Source of the DNA: Stenotrophomonas beteli
GTDB taxonomy: Bacteria; Pseudomonadota; Gammaproteobacteria; Xanthomonadales; Xanthomonadaceae
DNA length: 64,000 nt
Assembly: GCF_001431665.1 (NCBI RefSeq)
Contig: NZ_LLXV01000013.1
Span: 1 to 64,000, forward strand
Reading direction: 5' to 3'
Positions 34,465 to 43,068 of the stretch are shown here, in pieces; the stretch's first letter is position 1; each line of letters starts with the position of its first letter. A model generated the notes under the pieces. That model was not told where the DNA came from. It made no database searches and saw nothing but the letters and a program-made list of their open reading frames with translations. The translations under genes and the position numbers were made by a program.

Positions 34465-34704
34465 GGGGGGCCTCGGGCGGGGATTCGGGCGGCAAGGATG
34501 ACCCAGCACGGGCCCCTCGGAACGCATCGTTCCTGAAGCGGCTCAGTAGGGATTTAGTAGTGTGCACCGGCCCATGCAGAGGCTTACATCCCGTATCATC
34601 GCCGCACATCCGATCGCATCGGCTTACACCTTCTTACATGTCTGCCACGCCTGGCGGCGCAGCCTGTGGCTGTCTTCGCCGGCGTGCGCGGCCTGCGGAA
34701 GACG

Positions 34705-35100
34705 ATGCGCGGACCACGACGACCACAGGGGGTTGCGTTGATCAGCAGTACCGTCATTCATCGTTCGGCGAGCACCGATGCTGGGCGGGTGCAGGTCCTG
34801 GACACCACGTTCAAGGGCAAGCATGTGTTCGTTGCCTGGGGCCTGCGTGGGCCGGAGCTGACCCGCAGCGCGGATCCGCCCGGCACCGTGGCCGCGCGCA
34901 AGGCGCTGCAGGCGGTGGCAGGGCACAGCGAAGGACCGCGCAGCCCGGAGGTGTTCATCGCCAACCAGTCGGCGGTGGCGATCACCATCTATCGAATGCT
35001 GACCGAGGCGCGTTCGGGCGACGCCATCTTCTTCCTGTGTGATTCCCAGGCGGTGGTCGATTGGCTGATCACCGCGCTGGAAGTGCAGGGCGAGGGCTGA
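34705..35100 (+). CDS. Conserved hypothetical protein
   Basis: About 131 residues from ATG 34705. The conserved part begins at SSTVIHRSASTDAGRVQVL. A TTG at 34738 behind AGGGGG is an equally likely start, and a GTG at 34666 is also in frame. DTTFKGKHVFVAWGLRGPEL, EVFIANQSAVAITIYRMLTE and FFLCDSQAVVDWLITALEV suggest an alpha/beta soluble fold. No family is recognised. It is divergent from the DUF3011 gene across 240 bp containing two GGCTTACA copies. Confidence 0.65.
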   Translation: MRGPRRPQGVALISSTVIHRSASTDAGRVQVLDTTFKGKHVFVAWGLRGPELTRSADPPGTVAARKALQAVAGHSEGPRSPEVFIANQSAVAITIYRMLTEARSGDAIFFLCDSQAVVDWLITALEVQGEG

Positions 35101-35112
35101 TGCCGCCCCGGA

Positions 35113-35805
35113 TCAACCCAGGGCCGCGTCCACCGCTGCGATCGCGTGCAGGGTGGTGGTGTCGAACAGTGGCACCGCGCTGTCTTCGGGGCGCACCAGC
35201 AGCATGATCTCGGTGCAACCGAGGATGATCGCTTCGGCGCCGCGGGCGGTCAGCCGTGCGATCACCTCGGTGTAGCGTCGCCGCGAGGCCTCGCTGACCA
35301 CGCCGAGAATCAGCTCCTGGTAGATGATGTCGTGGACGCAGCGCCTGTCGGCCGCGTCCGGGACCAGCACCTCCAGCCCGAAGCGTTGTTCCAGCCTGCC
35401 GCGGTAGAACTCCTGTTCCATGGTGAAGGCGGTGCCGAGCAGTCCGACCCTGCGCGCGCCCGCCTTGACGACCGCCGTTGCGGTCGGGTCGGCGATATGC
35501 AGCAGCGGCAACGGGCACGCGGACTCGATGCGACCGGCGAGTGCGTGCATGGTGTTGGTGCAGATCAGCAGCAGCTCGGCGCCGCCGGCCTGCAGCCGCT
35601 GCGCGGCGTCCACCATGTGGTTGCCCAGGGCGTCCCAGTCGCCCTCGTGCTGCAGCTGCTTGATGCCGGCGAAATCCACCGACCACAGCAGCAGCTGCGC
35701 CGAATGCGCACCGCCGAGGCGATCGCGCACCGCCTCGTTGATGAGCCGGTAGTACTGCGCCGAACTCTCCCAGCTCATACCGCCGATCAGGCCCAGGGTC
35801 TTCAT
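35113..35805 (-). CDS. Aspartate/glutamate racemase family protein
   Basis: The 230-residue product starts at MKTLGLIGGMSWESSAQYY. The two catalytic cysteines of this cofactor-independent family are in LLICTNTMHAL near residue 82 and IILGCTEIMLL near 193. The active-site elements DFAGIKQLQ and LGTAFTMEQEFY are also present. It most resembles broad-range amino-acid racemases (YgeA/RacX type) rather than MurI. It ends 12 bp from the upstream convergent gene. Confidence 0.87.
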   Translation of the reverse strand: MKTLGLIGGMSWESSAQYYRLINEAVRDRLGGAHSAQLLLWSVDFAGIKQLQHEGDWDALGNHMVDAAQRLQAGGAELLLICTNTMHALAGRIESACPLPLLHIADPTATAVVKAGARRVGLLGTAFTMEQEFYRGRLEQRFGLEVLVPDAADRRCVHDIIYQELILGVVSEASRRRYTEVIARLTARGAEAIILGCTEIMLLVRPEDSAVPLFDTTTLHAIAAVDAALG

Positions 35806-35961
35806 GCACTGCTCCATGCCAGGGCAGGCCATTGCAGCACAGATGGCGCTGCCCATGCGGTCACCGCCAGCCTGTAACCATCGCATCGGTGCGCCGCTGT
35901 GTGTGCCGCAATGCGGCAGCGGGCACTATGCTGGTGCGCTCTTCCGAGATGGATGCCGGAC

Positions 35962-36603
35962 ATGGCGCTGCATACCTGGTGGTGGTTCCTGGCCACGGTT
36001 TTCGTCCTGTGCGGCACGCCCGGGCCGAACATGCTGCATATCCTCGGACGCAGTGTCGGGCTGGGTTTCCGCGGCAGCGTTCCGGCCATGGCAGGCTGCC
36101 TGTTGGCGATGCTGCTGGTGCTGGCGGCCTCGGCGGCGGGGCTGAGCGCGTTGCTGCACTCCTCGCCGATGCTGTTCGAGGTGCTGCGCTATCTGGGCGT
36201 GGCCTACCTGGCCTGGCTGGGTATCAAGGCCTGGCACGACAGTCTCCGGCCGGCGCCGCCGGTGGCCAGTGACGAGGCGCTGGCGATGGCGCCGGTACAT
36301 GGTGCGTGGACCGTCCTGCGTGGCGGCCTGTGGGTCGGCCTGAGCAATCCCAAGCTGTTGTTGTTTGCCACCGCGTTCCTGCCGCAGTTCGTCGACCCTT
36401 CGCGCAGCCAGGCCGTGCAGTACAGCGTGCTGGTGGCAACCTTCGCGGCCTGCGAATTGTTCTGGTACGTCATGTACGCAGCCGGTGGGCATGGCCTGCG
36501 TCGCTGGCTGGCCCGGCCGTTCGCGCGGCGCTGGTTCGAGCGGCTGGTAGGCAGCGTGTTCCTGGCGTTTGCGGTGGCCCTGCTGCGTTTCCGCCCGCGC
36601 TGA
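35962..36603 (+). CDS. LysE/RhtB-family amino-acid exporter
   Basis: The 213-residue product has five to six membrane segments and family signatures: [21 protein letters not shown] at the N-terminus, [19 protein letters not shown] near residue 75 and [22 protein letters not shown] near 120. RhtB proteins export amino acids such as homoserine and threonine. ATG 35962 is used, and MPD upstream at 35953 is possible. It is divergent from the racemase gene, so both may serve amino-acid homeostasis. Confidence 0.88.
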   Translation: MALHTWWWFLATVFVLCGTPGPNMLHILGRSVGLGFRGSVPAMAGCLLAMLLVLAASAAGLSALLHSSPMLFEVLRYLGVAYLAWLGIKAWHDSLRPAPPVASDEALAMAPVHGAWTVLRGGLWVGLSNPKLLLFATAFLPQFVDPSRSQAVQYSVLVATFAACELFWYVMYAAGGHGLRRWLARPFARRWFERLVGSVFLAFAVALLRFRPR

Positions 36604-36698
36604 TTCACGCCGCGCACGCGGCCTGTTCACGAGTGCCGCATCGGCCACGGCCTAGCCTGATCATCCAGTACGCAGTCCCCCGCGGGGAAAGGTTTGAC

Positions 36699-36872
36699 AT
36701 GATCAAGTGGGCCATCATCTTCGCCATCATCGGCGTCATCGCCGGCGTGCTCGGCTTCGGCGGCATTGCCGGCGCGGCGGTTGGTATTGCCAAGTTCCTG
36801 TTCTGGGCCGGCATCATCATCGCGGTGGTGCTGTTCCTGCTGGGCATGACCGTGGCGAAGAAGGTCAGCTAG
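36699..36872 (+). CDS. Small membrane protein, DUF1328 (YtjA-like)
   Basis: The 57-residue product comprises two hydrophobic helices: [20 protein letters not shown] and [20 protein letters not shown], with Gly-rich packing and basic ends. This is the YtjA/DUF1328 pattern. GGGGAAAGG precedes the ATG. Function in the inner membrane is unknown. It stands alone between the exporter and the convergent SMR gene. Confidence 0.87.
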   Translation: MIKWAIIFAIIGVIAGVLGFGGIAGAAVGIAKFLFWAGIIIAVVLFLLGMTVAKKVS

Positions 36873-36894
36873 CGTCGTTCACGCAGCGGCGCGC

Positions 36895-37227
36895 TCAGTG
36901 TGCGCTGCTGCGTGAGAACAGGTTGATCACCAGCACCCCGGCGCAGATCAGGCCGATGCCGATCAGGGCCGGCGCATCCAGGCGCTGCTTGAACACCAGC
37001 AGCCCGATCACCGAGATCAATACGATGCCCACGCCGGACCAGATCGCGTAGGCGATGCCGGTCGGGATGGATTTCATGGTCACCGACAACAGGTAGAAGC
37101 ACAGGCCGTAGCCGACCAGTGCGCCCAGCGTCGGCCACAGCCGGCTCATGCCTTCGGAGGCCTTCAGCAGCGATGTGGCGATCACTTCCAGGACGATGGC
37201 GGCGGCGAGGTACAGGTAGGGATTCAT
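36895..37227 (-). CDS. Small multidrug resistance (SMR) efflux protein
   Basis: The 110-residue product has four membrane helices. The essential Glu is in AIVLEVIATSLLKASEG near residue 14, and TGIAYAIWSGVGIVLISVIG near 57 is the SMR signature. It would exchange protons for quaternary ammonium or other cationic compounds as an antiparallel dimer. It is second in an operon with the tetR gene 13 bp upstream, implying substrate-inducible efflux. Confidence 0.9.
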   Translation of the reverse strand: MNPYLYLAAAIVLEVIATSLLKASEGMSRLWPTLGALVGYGLCFYLLSVTMKSIPTGIAYAIWSGVGIVLISVIGLLVFKQRLDAPALIGIGLICAGVLVINLFSRSSAH

Positions 37228-37240
37228 CACGGGCTCCGGG

Positions 37241-37813
37241 CTACGGCGGATCACACAGCTTCAGGGCCTGCTCGGCCATCGCCAGCGCATTGGCGTGCTC
37301 CTGCGCGTCCAGCGGGCGTCCATAGGCGGTGGCCCAATAGCCATCGGCGACGCAGCGCGCCGTGTACAACCGGGGGTCATTGGCTTCGTCGGGGAATTCA
37401 ACCAGCATGGCGCGCTTCCAGTCGCGCCACCGCGCCAACAGGGCCGGTTCCAGCAGGTTGCCCAGGGTGAGGCCAATATCGTTGTCCTGTTCCTGCTGCA
37501 GCAGGTGCTCGAAGTTGGCCTGGACATAGGCGCGGCTGAAGCGGCCGTAGCCAGGCGGTCCCGCCGGCAGCAGTGCCCGCACGCGCACCTCGAATTCGCC
37601 GATGAGACCGTCAACAGCCGCATCGACCAAGGCCTGCTTGCTGCTGAAGTGGTGGAACAGCGCCCCCTTGCTGACCCCGGCCGCGCGCGCGACGTCCTGT
37701 ACGGTCAGGGCGGCCAGGCCATGCTGGCCGATCATCGCAACGGTGGCCTGCAACAGCGACTGGCGCACGCTGTCGGGCGCCTTGCGCCGGGAACGGGGAG
37801 GGGGTTGGGACAT
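37241..37813 (-). CDS. TetR-family regulator of SMR efflux gene
   Basis: The 190-residue product has an N-terminal TetR domain: SLLQATVAMIGQHGLAALTV, DVARAAGVSKGALFHHFSSK near residue 40. The C-terminal ligand domain (TetR_C, LTLGNLLEPALLARW) follows. ATG 37813 is selected, because longer frames upstream have Arg/Pro-rich junk. Regulator and pump form one operon, suggesting autoregulation relieved by pump substrate. Confidence 0.88.
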   Translation of the reverse strand: MSQPPPRSRRKAPDSVRQSLLQATVAMIGQHGLAALTVQDVARAAGVSKGALFHHFSSKQALVDAAVDGLIGEFEVRVRALLPAGPPGYGRFSRAYVQANFEHLLQQEQDNDIGLTLGNLLEPALLARWRDWKRAMLVEFPDEANDPRLYTARCVADGYWATAYGRPLDAQEHANALAMAEQALKLCDPP

Positions 37814-37823
37814 GCGGGAAGAA

Positions 37824-37837
37824 ACCGACTGGACGGT
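37824..37837. promoter_or_regulatory. Candidate TetR operator upstream of tetR-SMR operon
   Basis: ACCGACTGGACGGT is an imperfect 14-bp palindrome (ACCG/CGGT outer arms) 10 bp upstream of the tetR start codon. Its position fits autorepression. The symmetry is weak. Confidence 0.3.
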
Positions 37838-37893
37838 ACGATTGTAGCGCAGCAGCGCCACGGTCCCGTTGCCGTCCCCGCCCCGGGCCGGGC

Positions 37894-38127
37894 TCAATCG
37901 TCGATGCGGGCGAAGCGGGGTTGCGGGCCGTGCTCGCCGGGTACCTGCTCGACAAACATCGAGTAGGGACGCACCCACAGGCCGCGTTCGCCGTACAGGG
38001 CGCGATAGAGCACCATCGGCTGCAGCGTCTCGCTGCTGCGCACGAGATCGATCACTTCGTATTCGCCGCCCTTGAAGTGGCGGTAGCGGCCGCGCGCAAG
38101 CGCGGGCAGTGGACTCAGTTCAGCCAT
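37894..38127 (-). CDS. DUF1653 domain protein
   Basis: The 77-residue product has the compact DUF1653 signature: RYRHFKGGEYEVIDLVRSSE, PMVLYRALYGERGLWVRPYS and MFVEQV. Such proteins are small cytosolic SH3-like folds of unknown function. The start at 38127 lies 12 bp from the end of the lipoprotein gene, so the two may be co-transcribed. Confidence 0.88.
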   Translation of the reverse strand: MAELSPLPALARGRYRHFKGGEYEVIDLVRSSETLQPMVLYRALYGERGLWVRPYSMFVEQVPGEHGPQPRFARIDD

Positions 38128-38139
38128 GCGGGGTCGGGC

Positions 38140-38415
38140 TCAGGTCTGCGCCGGGCTGGCCGGCTTGGCGCAATAGGCATCGATGGCCTCGGCGGTATTG
38201 GCCAGCCCCTGCGCCTGCGCCAGTTCCCAGGGACGCTCGCAGCGCTGGCTGTGCTCGCACCACTGGTATCCCGCCGAGCCGATGCAGCCATGCGCATCGC
38301 GGTCGCTGCCGGGCGCCGGGCGGGTGGGCCCGGTATCGGTGGCGGCCGCCGGCCTGTCCGCGCTGGCGCAGGCGACCAGCAGCAGCACCGCGGGCATCAG
38401 AAGTAGCGGTTTCAT
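38140..38415 (-). CDS. Small lipoprotein
   Basis: The 91-residue product has a lipoprotein signal (KPLLLMPAVLLLVAC, Cys near 17) and a Pro/Ala-rich linker. A conserved C-terminal domain follows with four cysteines and CIGSAGYQWCEHSQRCERPW. That domain is common in proteobacterial lipoproteins of unknown role. The start at 38415 is chosen for signal length, and 38424 is an alternative. Confidence 0.78.
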   Translation of the reverse strand: MKPLLLMPAVLLLVACASADRPAAATDTGPTRPAPGSDRDAHGCIGSAGYQWCEHSQRCERPWELAQAQGLANTAEAIDAYCAKPASPAQT

Positions 38416-38473
38416 GGCCGTCATCCTCGTTCAAAGCAGCAGTCTGCGCTGCTGCCCGGGACGCGGCAAGCGC

Positions 38474-38578
38474 TTAGAACACCGTAGCGCGGATCAGCTC
38501 TTCGATCAGCACCACGTAGCTGGCCACGAAATAGAACTTCAACAACGTCGAACGCTGCTGTGAGAAGAAGGTGCGCAT
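38474..38578 (-). CDS. Candidate 34-residue membrane microprotein
   Basis: The frame MRTFFSQQRSTLLKFYFVAS...IRATVF has 34 residues with one central hydrophobic segment (LLKFYFVASYVVLIEELI). AGGGG precedes the ATG by ten bases. It lies 58 bp upstream of the lipoprotein gene in the same direction, in otherwise empty DNA. It is below usual gene-finding length, so it remains a candidate. Confidence 0.4.
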   Translation of the reverse strand: MRTFFSQQRSTLLKFYFVASYVVLIEELIRATVF

Positions 38579-38817
38579 GTGGAAGGGGCCCCTGTTGATG
38601 ACGGTAGTGTGAAGCCACGCTGACTCCGTGACAAGGATCACGAAATGAATGGGCTAAACGGACTCAGGGATGTGAGGGTTGAAAGCACCGACCCGTAGCG
38701 GAGGCGTTTTCGTACAAATCCTATAGGCCCTTCCCGACGTGCTCGCTAGCCTGACGTTGTACCGGCGGGGGCGCCTCTCGACCTGCCACTGCATCCCTGT
38801 TGCGAAGGAGCCATGAC

Positions 38818-39024
38818 ATGGTGATTACGGTTCAATGCAAGGCACGGCACTGGTCCGTGCTGCATCCGCAGGCGCACGACGCCATTGGCTATGCGCACGG
38901 CGCCGACGCGTTCGATGCCGCTGCAGCGCTGGCCCTGGAACATCACCGGCGCACCGGCCAGCCCAGCACGGTGCGGGTGGAGGCGCTCGGCAGCACGGTG
39001 GATGCCCTTCACGTCGGAGATTGA
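38818..39024 (+). CDS. Small conserved protein, paralogue of gene at 39876
   Basis: The 68-residue product starts behind GAAGGAG. The sequence VITVQCKARHWSVLHPQAHD...FDAAAALALEHHRRTGQPST shares W-x-VLHP, a DGA/GA(D) turn, an Ala-rich helix and TVRVEA strand with the 67-residue protein at 39876. The two flank the DUF3011 gene. A DUF2188-like alpha/beta fold is possible. Function is unknown. Confidence 0.65.
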   Translation: MVITVQCKARHWSVLHPQAHDAIGYAHGADAFDAAAALALEHHRRTGQPSTVRVEALGSTVDALHVGD

Positions 39025-39155
39025 CGCCGACCGCCGTGGTGCAGTCAGCCACGGTTGTGGTGTTTGAATGGGGAAAAACCGCCGTCACGCGCCCCCCTGT
39101 GCGCCGTGCCGCGAATCCCGGATGCTTGCGCCATCGTATTCATCTGGAGATCTCG

Positions 39156-39701
39156 ATGGGCAAGGCACTCACCTGGCGCACCCTGGCCTGCACCCTGCTG
39201 CCGATGCTGGCGGCGGCGGGTGGCGCCCAGGCGCAGAGCTATGGCTACGGCTATGACGACGACCGCTACGGCGGCCGCGAAGGCAGCGGCATCGTGCGCT
39301 GCGAATCGATCAAGAACCGCAGCAACGAGTGCCGTCTTGAAGGCCGGGCGCGGATGATCCGCCAGTTGTCCGGTTCACCCTGCGTGGAAGGTGAGACGTG
39401 GGGCCAGTCGCGCTACGGCGTCTGGGTGACGCAGGGCTGTCGCGCCGAGTTCGTTGGCGAGTATCGTCGTGGCGGTGGCTGGGGCAACGGAAACGGCAAT
39501 GGTTGGGGTGGAGGCGGGGAGGTGATCGCCTGCCATTCCAATGGCCATCGCCAGGAGTACTGCGATGCGCGCATCCGCCGTGGTGTTCGCCTGGTTCGCC
39601 AGGATTCGCGCAGTGCCTGCATCGAAGGCCAGACCTGGGGTTGGGACCGCCGCGGCATCTGGGTCAGCGATGGCTGCCGGGCCCAGTTCCAGGTGAACTG
39701 A
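39156..39701 (+). CDS. Secreted DUF3011 protein, second paralogue
   Basis: The 181-residue product has a signal peptide (LACTLLPMLAAAGGAQAQ). A Tyr/Gly/Asp-rich stretch and two DUF3011 repeats follow (RCESIKNRSNECRLEG...VTQGCRAEF; ACHSNGHRQEYCDARI...VSDGCRAQF), separated by a Gly/Asn-rich linker. Repeat spacing and Cys pattern match the protein at 33955. It is flanked by two paralogous small proteins. Confidence 0.85.
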   Translation: MGKALTWRTLACTLLPMLAAAGGAQAQSYGYGYDDDRYGGREGSGIVRCESIKNRSNECRLEGRARMIRQLSGSPCVEGETWGQSRYGVWVTQGCRAEFVGEYRRGGGWGNGNGNGWGGGGEVIACHSNGHRQEYCDARIRRGVRLVRQDSRSACIEGQTWGWDRRGIWVSDGCRAQFQVN

Positions 39702-39875
39702 GTCTTTCGGGATTGCCCCGGCAAAATCAGAGAAATCTGATACAGCTCTCATTTTGAAGGCCGTATCGTCTGCAGCCAGGGTGCCGGTGTGCGCCCTGAC
39801 TGCTTACGGTGCCGCGCACGCAGCCGGCCCGGGCATCCCGTCGCCGTCGATACGCTGCCTCAAGGAGTGAGCCGC

Positions 39876-40079
39876 ATGTTGATCCGCCTGCAATGCGAAC
39901 AGCGCCAATGGCGCGTGCTGCACCCGGACCGGCCGGAACCGATCGAGTTCCGCGATGGTGCCCGGGCGTACGATTTCGCTGAAGCCCTTGCACGCCTCCA
40001 CTTTGTCGACACCGGGCAGCGCGCTGCGGTGCGGGTGGAGGCCAGCGGCGCGTACGTGGAAGCGGTCAGCTACGGCTGA
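39876..40079 (+). CDS. Small conserved protein, paralogue of gene at 38818
   Basis: The 67-residue product starts behind AAGGAG. LIRLQCEQRQWRVLHPDRPE, FRDGARAYDFAEALARLHFV and RAAVRVEASGAYVEAV parallel the 68-residue protein upstream of the DUF3011 gene. Small, soluble, unknown function. It ends 100 bp before the convergent dxs. Confidence 0.68.
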   Translation: MLIRLQCEQRQWRVLHPDRPEPIEFRDGARAYDFAEALARLHFVDTGQRAAVRVEASGAYVEAVSYG

Positions 40080-40136
40080 GGGCTGGGGCTTCCGGAGCTC
40101 GTTATCCGCGCATGGCGTGGATCGACCCCTGTTCCG

Positions 40137-40172
40137 CAGTGGATCCAAGCCGTGCGTGGATCCACTGGGTAG
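40137..40172. repeat. GTAG-ended palindrome between convergent genes
   Basis: CAGTGGATCC (40137-40146) and GGATCCACTG (40158-40167) form a 10-bp stem ending in GGTAG, the hallmark of Stenotrophomonas GTAG (SMAG) elements. An ATCCGCG...GCGTGGAT hairpin lies just upstream at 40104. It sits beside the dxs stop, where it may terminate transcription. Confidence 0.6.
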
Positions 40173-40181
40173 TGATCGGCC

Positions 40182-42092
40182 TCAGCCTGCCGCGCTGAGC
40201 GGTGGGGTTCCTGCGCCCAGCTGCGGCCAGCGCTTGAGCACCGCTGCGCGGATGCCGGCCGCGTCGATGCCGGCTTCGGCCAGCAGGTCTTCGCGGCTGG
40301 CATGGTGCTGGTAGCTGTCGGGCAGGCCCAGGTGCAGGATCGGGCGGAGCACGCCTTCGGCGTTGAGCAGCTCACCGACGCCGGAGCCGGCGCCACCGGC
40401 CACCACGTTGTCTTCGATCGTCACCAACCCCTCGTGCTGGGCGGCGACAGCCAGCACCAGCTCGCGGTCCAGCGGCTTGATGAAACGCATGTTGACCACG
40501 CTCAGGCCCAGTTCGCGGCCGACCTGTTCGGCGGCGGCCACGGTGCTGCCGAAGGCGAGCAGGGCGATGCGGCTGCCCTGAAGGCGAAGTTCGCCCTTGC
40601 CGATCGGCAGGGTGGACAGATCGGTGCCGGCAGCCACGCCGGTGCCGGTGCCGCGCGGATAGCGCACGGCGGCCGGGCCCGGGTGCTGCAGGCCGGTGCT
40701 GAGCATCTGCCGGCACTCGGCTTCATTGGATGGCGCCATCACCACCATGTTCGGCACGCAGCGCAGGAAACTCAGGTCGAGGTTGCCGGCGTGGGTCGCA
40801 CCGTCCGGGCCGACCACACCGGCGCGGTCGATGGCGAACAGCACGTCCAGGTCCTGGATGGCCACGTCGTGCACCAACTGGTCGTACGCGCGTTGCAGGA
40901 AGGTGGAGTAGATCGCCACCACCGGCTTGCCACCCTGGGTCGCCATGCCGGCGGCGAGGGTGACCGCATGCTGTTCGGCGATCGCCACGTCGAAATAGCG
41001 CTGCGGGTATTCCTTGCTGAAACGCACCAGGCCGGAGCCTTCGCGCATCGCAGGGGTGATGCCGTACAGGCGCGGCTCGGCCGCCGCGGCATCGCACAGC
41101 CAGTCGCTGAATACATCGGTGTAGGTCGGCTTCTTGGCGCCGGCCTTGGCTACCAGGCCCTTGTCCGGATCGAACGGGCCGACGGCGTGGTAGCCGATCT
41201 GATCGCCTTCGGCCGGCTCGTAGCCCTTGCCCTTGGTGGTCATCACATGCAGCAGCTTCGGGCCCTTGGAGGCACGCAGCGTCTTCAGCGTGGACAGCAG
41301 GGCCGGCATGTCGTGGCCGTCGATCGGACCGGTGTAGTGGAAGCCCATTTCCTCGAACATCGTGGACGGCACGAACATGCCCTTCCAGTGTTCTTCCCAG
41401 CGCTTGACGAAGCGCGCGGGGTTGTTCTTCTTGTCGCCAAGGATCTTCTTGCCGCCTTCGCGCAGCGCATTGAGCGTGCGGCTGCCGGTGGCGCGGCCGA
41501 GCATCTTGGTCAGCCCGCCGACCGCCTCGGAAATCGACATGTTGTTGTCGTTGAGGATCACCAGCAGGTTCGGCTCCGGATCCATGCCACCGGCATGCAT
41601 CAGCGCTTCAAAGGCCATGCCGGCGGTCATCGCGCCGTCTCCGATCACCGCCACCACCTTGCGGTCGTCGCCTTCGGACTGGCGGGCGATGGCCATGCCG
41701 AGCGCGGCCGAGATCGAGGTCGAGGAGTGGCCGACGCCGAAGGTGTCGTACTCGCTTTCCTCGCGCTTCGGGAACGGCGCGACGCCGTCCTTCTGCTTGA
41801 CGGTGTGGATTTCGTCGCGGCGACCGGTCAGGATCTTGTGCGGGTAGGTCTGGTGACCGACGTCCCAGACAAGCTGGTCGTGCGGGGTCTGGTACAGGTA
41901 GTGCAGGGCCACGGTCAGTTCGATCACGCCCAGGCCGGCGGCGAAGTGGCCACCGCTCTTGCCCACCGATTCGATGAGGTAGGCGCGCAGTTCGTCGGCG
42001 ACCGCCCTCAGTTCGGATTCGTCGAATGTGCGAAGGTCATCCGGTGTCTGGATGCGCGCGAGGCGGGGATAGCGGGCAGAGTCGATCATCAT
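40182..42092 (-). CDS. dxs: 1-deoxy-D-xylulose-5-phosphate synthase
   Basis: The 636-residue product is full length for the family. The thiamine diphosphate motif is [14 protein letters not shown]...[11 protein letters not shown] (about 150-185). Also visible are [20 protein letters not shown] near 43, [17 protein letters not shown] near 75 and the second-domain [16 protein letters not shown] near 367. The enzyme condenses pyruvate and glyceraldehyde-3-phosphate, the first step of the MEP isoprenoid pathway, and feeds thiamine and pyridoxal synthesis. MID... at 42089 is an equivalent start. Confidence 0.97.
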   Translation of the reverse strand: MMIDSARYPRLARIQTPDDLRTFDESELRAVADELRAYLIESVGKSGGHFAAGLGVIELTVALHYLYQTPHDQLVWDVGHQTYPHKILTGRRDEIHTVKQKDGVAPFPKREESEYDTFGVGHSSTSISAALGMAIARQSEGDDRKVVAVIGDGAMTAGMAFEALMHAGGMDPEPNLLVILNDNNMSISEAVGGLTKMLGRATGSRTLNALREGGKKILGDKKNNPARFVKRWEEHWKGMFVPSTMFEEMGFHYTGPIDGHDMPALLSTLKTLRASKGPKLLHVMTTKGKGYEPAEGDQIGYHAVGPFDPDKGLVAKAGAKKPTYTDVFSDWLCDAAAAEPRLYGITPAMREGSGLVRFSKEYPQRYFDVAIAEQHAVTLAAGMATQGGKPVVAIYSTFLQRAYDQLVHDVAIQDLDVLFAIDRAGVVGPDGATHAGNLDLSFLRCVPNMVVMAPSNEAECRQMLSTGLQHPGPAAVRYPRGTGTGVAAGTDLSTLPIGKGELRLQGSRIALLAFGSTVAAAEQVGRELGLSVVNMRFIKPLDRELVLAVAAQHEGLVTIEDNVVAGGAGSGVGELLNAEGVLRPILHLGLPDSYQHHASREDLLAEAGIDAAGIRAAVLKRWPQLGAGTPPLSAAG

Positions 42093-42194
42093 GTTCGCAC
42101 TTGTTCTGAACGCCCATTTTCGCCCTCAAACGGGGGTGGGGCAAGCAAACGCCGCCGCCCGTGACAGGACGGTGAGGGTTGCATTTCCGGCGAT

Positions 42195-42860
42195 TCAGGT
42201 GCTCAGTTTCGAGCGCTTCGGCAATTGCGCCTTCAGGAAGGCCATCTGGTCGGCCAGGATGTTGCGGTTGGACAGGATCAGGTGCTCGATCCAGCTGGGC
42301 CGGTAAGGCACCGCCAGCAACGGCATGCCGGCCTGCTGCGGGGTGCGGTCGCTCTTGCGCGAGTTGCAGTGGAAGCAGGCGGTGACCACGTTCTCCCAGC
42401 AATCCAGGCCGCCCTTGGACAGCGGCATCACGTGGTCGCGGGTGAGGGTGGGGCGGCTGAACTGCTGTCCGCAGTACATGCACAGATGGGCGTCGCGGGC
42501 GAACAGGGCCGGATTGGTCAGGTTCGGTGTCGGGTCGATGGCACGGGAGCGGGCGTGGCCGCGCGCGGCGATGATCGGGTGCAGGTCCAGCCCGCTCTGC
42601 AGGCCGCTGAAGCGGTTGGTGCCGCCGTGGATGTGCAGGCAGGGATCGCCGAGCGTCCAGGCCACAGCCTCGCGGGCGTAGAGGCAGGCTGCGTCCTGCC
42701 AGGTGATCCAGTCCAGTACGCGTCCGTGGGCGTCAAGCGAGAGTAGCCGGACCGAACCGGGGCGATGCAGCGTCGTGGCGTTGGGCGATGCTTCGGCGCC
42801 CGGAGCAGAAAACGGAGCTCCGGCTTCGATCAGACCCAAGCGTGTAGTGTCTGTCTCCAT
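42195..42860 (-). CDS. HNH endonuclease family protein
   Basis: The 221-residue product has a C-terminal HNH domain with zinc-binding pairs CMYCG near 127 and CFHCNSRK near 161. DHVMPLSKGGLDCWENVV lies between them. The N-terminal 100 residues (VRLLSLDAHGRVLDWITWQD; EAVAWTLGD) are the conserved partner region of this stand-alone chromosomal family. Biological role is unknown. The gene is 100 bp from dxs on the same strand. Confidence 0.87.
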   Translation of the reverse strand: METDTTRLGLIEAGAPFSAPGAEASPNATTLHRPGSVRLLSLDAHGRVLDWITWQDAACLYAREAVAWTLGDPCLHIHGGTNRFSGLQSGLDLHPIIAARGHARSRAIDPTPNLTNPALFARDAHLCMYCGQQFSRPTLTRDHVMPLSKGGLDCWENVVTACFHCNSRKSDRTPQQAGMPLLAVPYRPSWIEHLILSNRNILADQMAFLKAQLPKRSKLST

Positions 42861-42877
42861 CGGGAGAACAGCTTATA

Positions 42878-42937
42878 CCTGAATGTTGACGATTTGTGTA
42901 TCGCCTGTCGGCGATGCACAAATCGTCAACATTCAGG
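42878..42937. repeat. Long near-perfect hairpin (28-bp arms, 4-base loop)
   Basis: Arms 42878-42905 and 42910-42937 are reverse complements except for one T/G position, with loop TGTC. There is no T-run. It lies upstream of the HNH gene, within a 437-bp gap that holds no convincing gene. Confidence 0.9.
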
Positions 42938-42950
42938 TCGGCGCATTCCG

Positions 42951-42981
42951 CATCCCAGCCCGCCGATGGCGGGTTGGGATG
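42951..42981. repeat. 14-bp stem hairpin
   Basis: CATCCCAGCCCGCC and GGCGGGTTGGGATG pair with one wobble around GAT. It follows the long hairpin by 13 bp. Confidence 0.8.
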
Positions 42982-43017
42982 CCCACGCATTCCTCCTATC
43001 CCCTGCGCCGTCGGCGC

Positions 43018-43043
43018 GCCCCCCTTAACAAAGGGGGGCTTTT
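43018..43043 (+). terminator. Terminator-like hairpin in gene-free stretch
   Basis: GCCCCCC-TTAACAAA-GGGGGGC is followed by TTTT on the plus strand. No plus-strand gene ends here, so it may be part of the repeat cluster. Confidence 0.5.
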
Positions 43044-43068
43044 CTCCAGATGGATTTCGGTGGTTTTC

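Noticed and set aside
43018..43043. Functional terminator of a specific gene
   Set aside because: It has a U-tract only for plus-strand transcription, but no plus-strand gene lies upstream. Kept only as a terminator-like hairpin.
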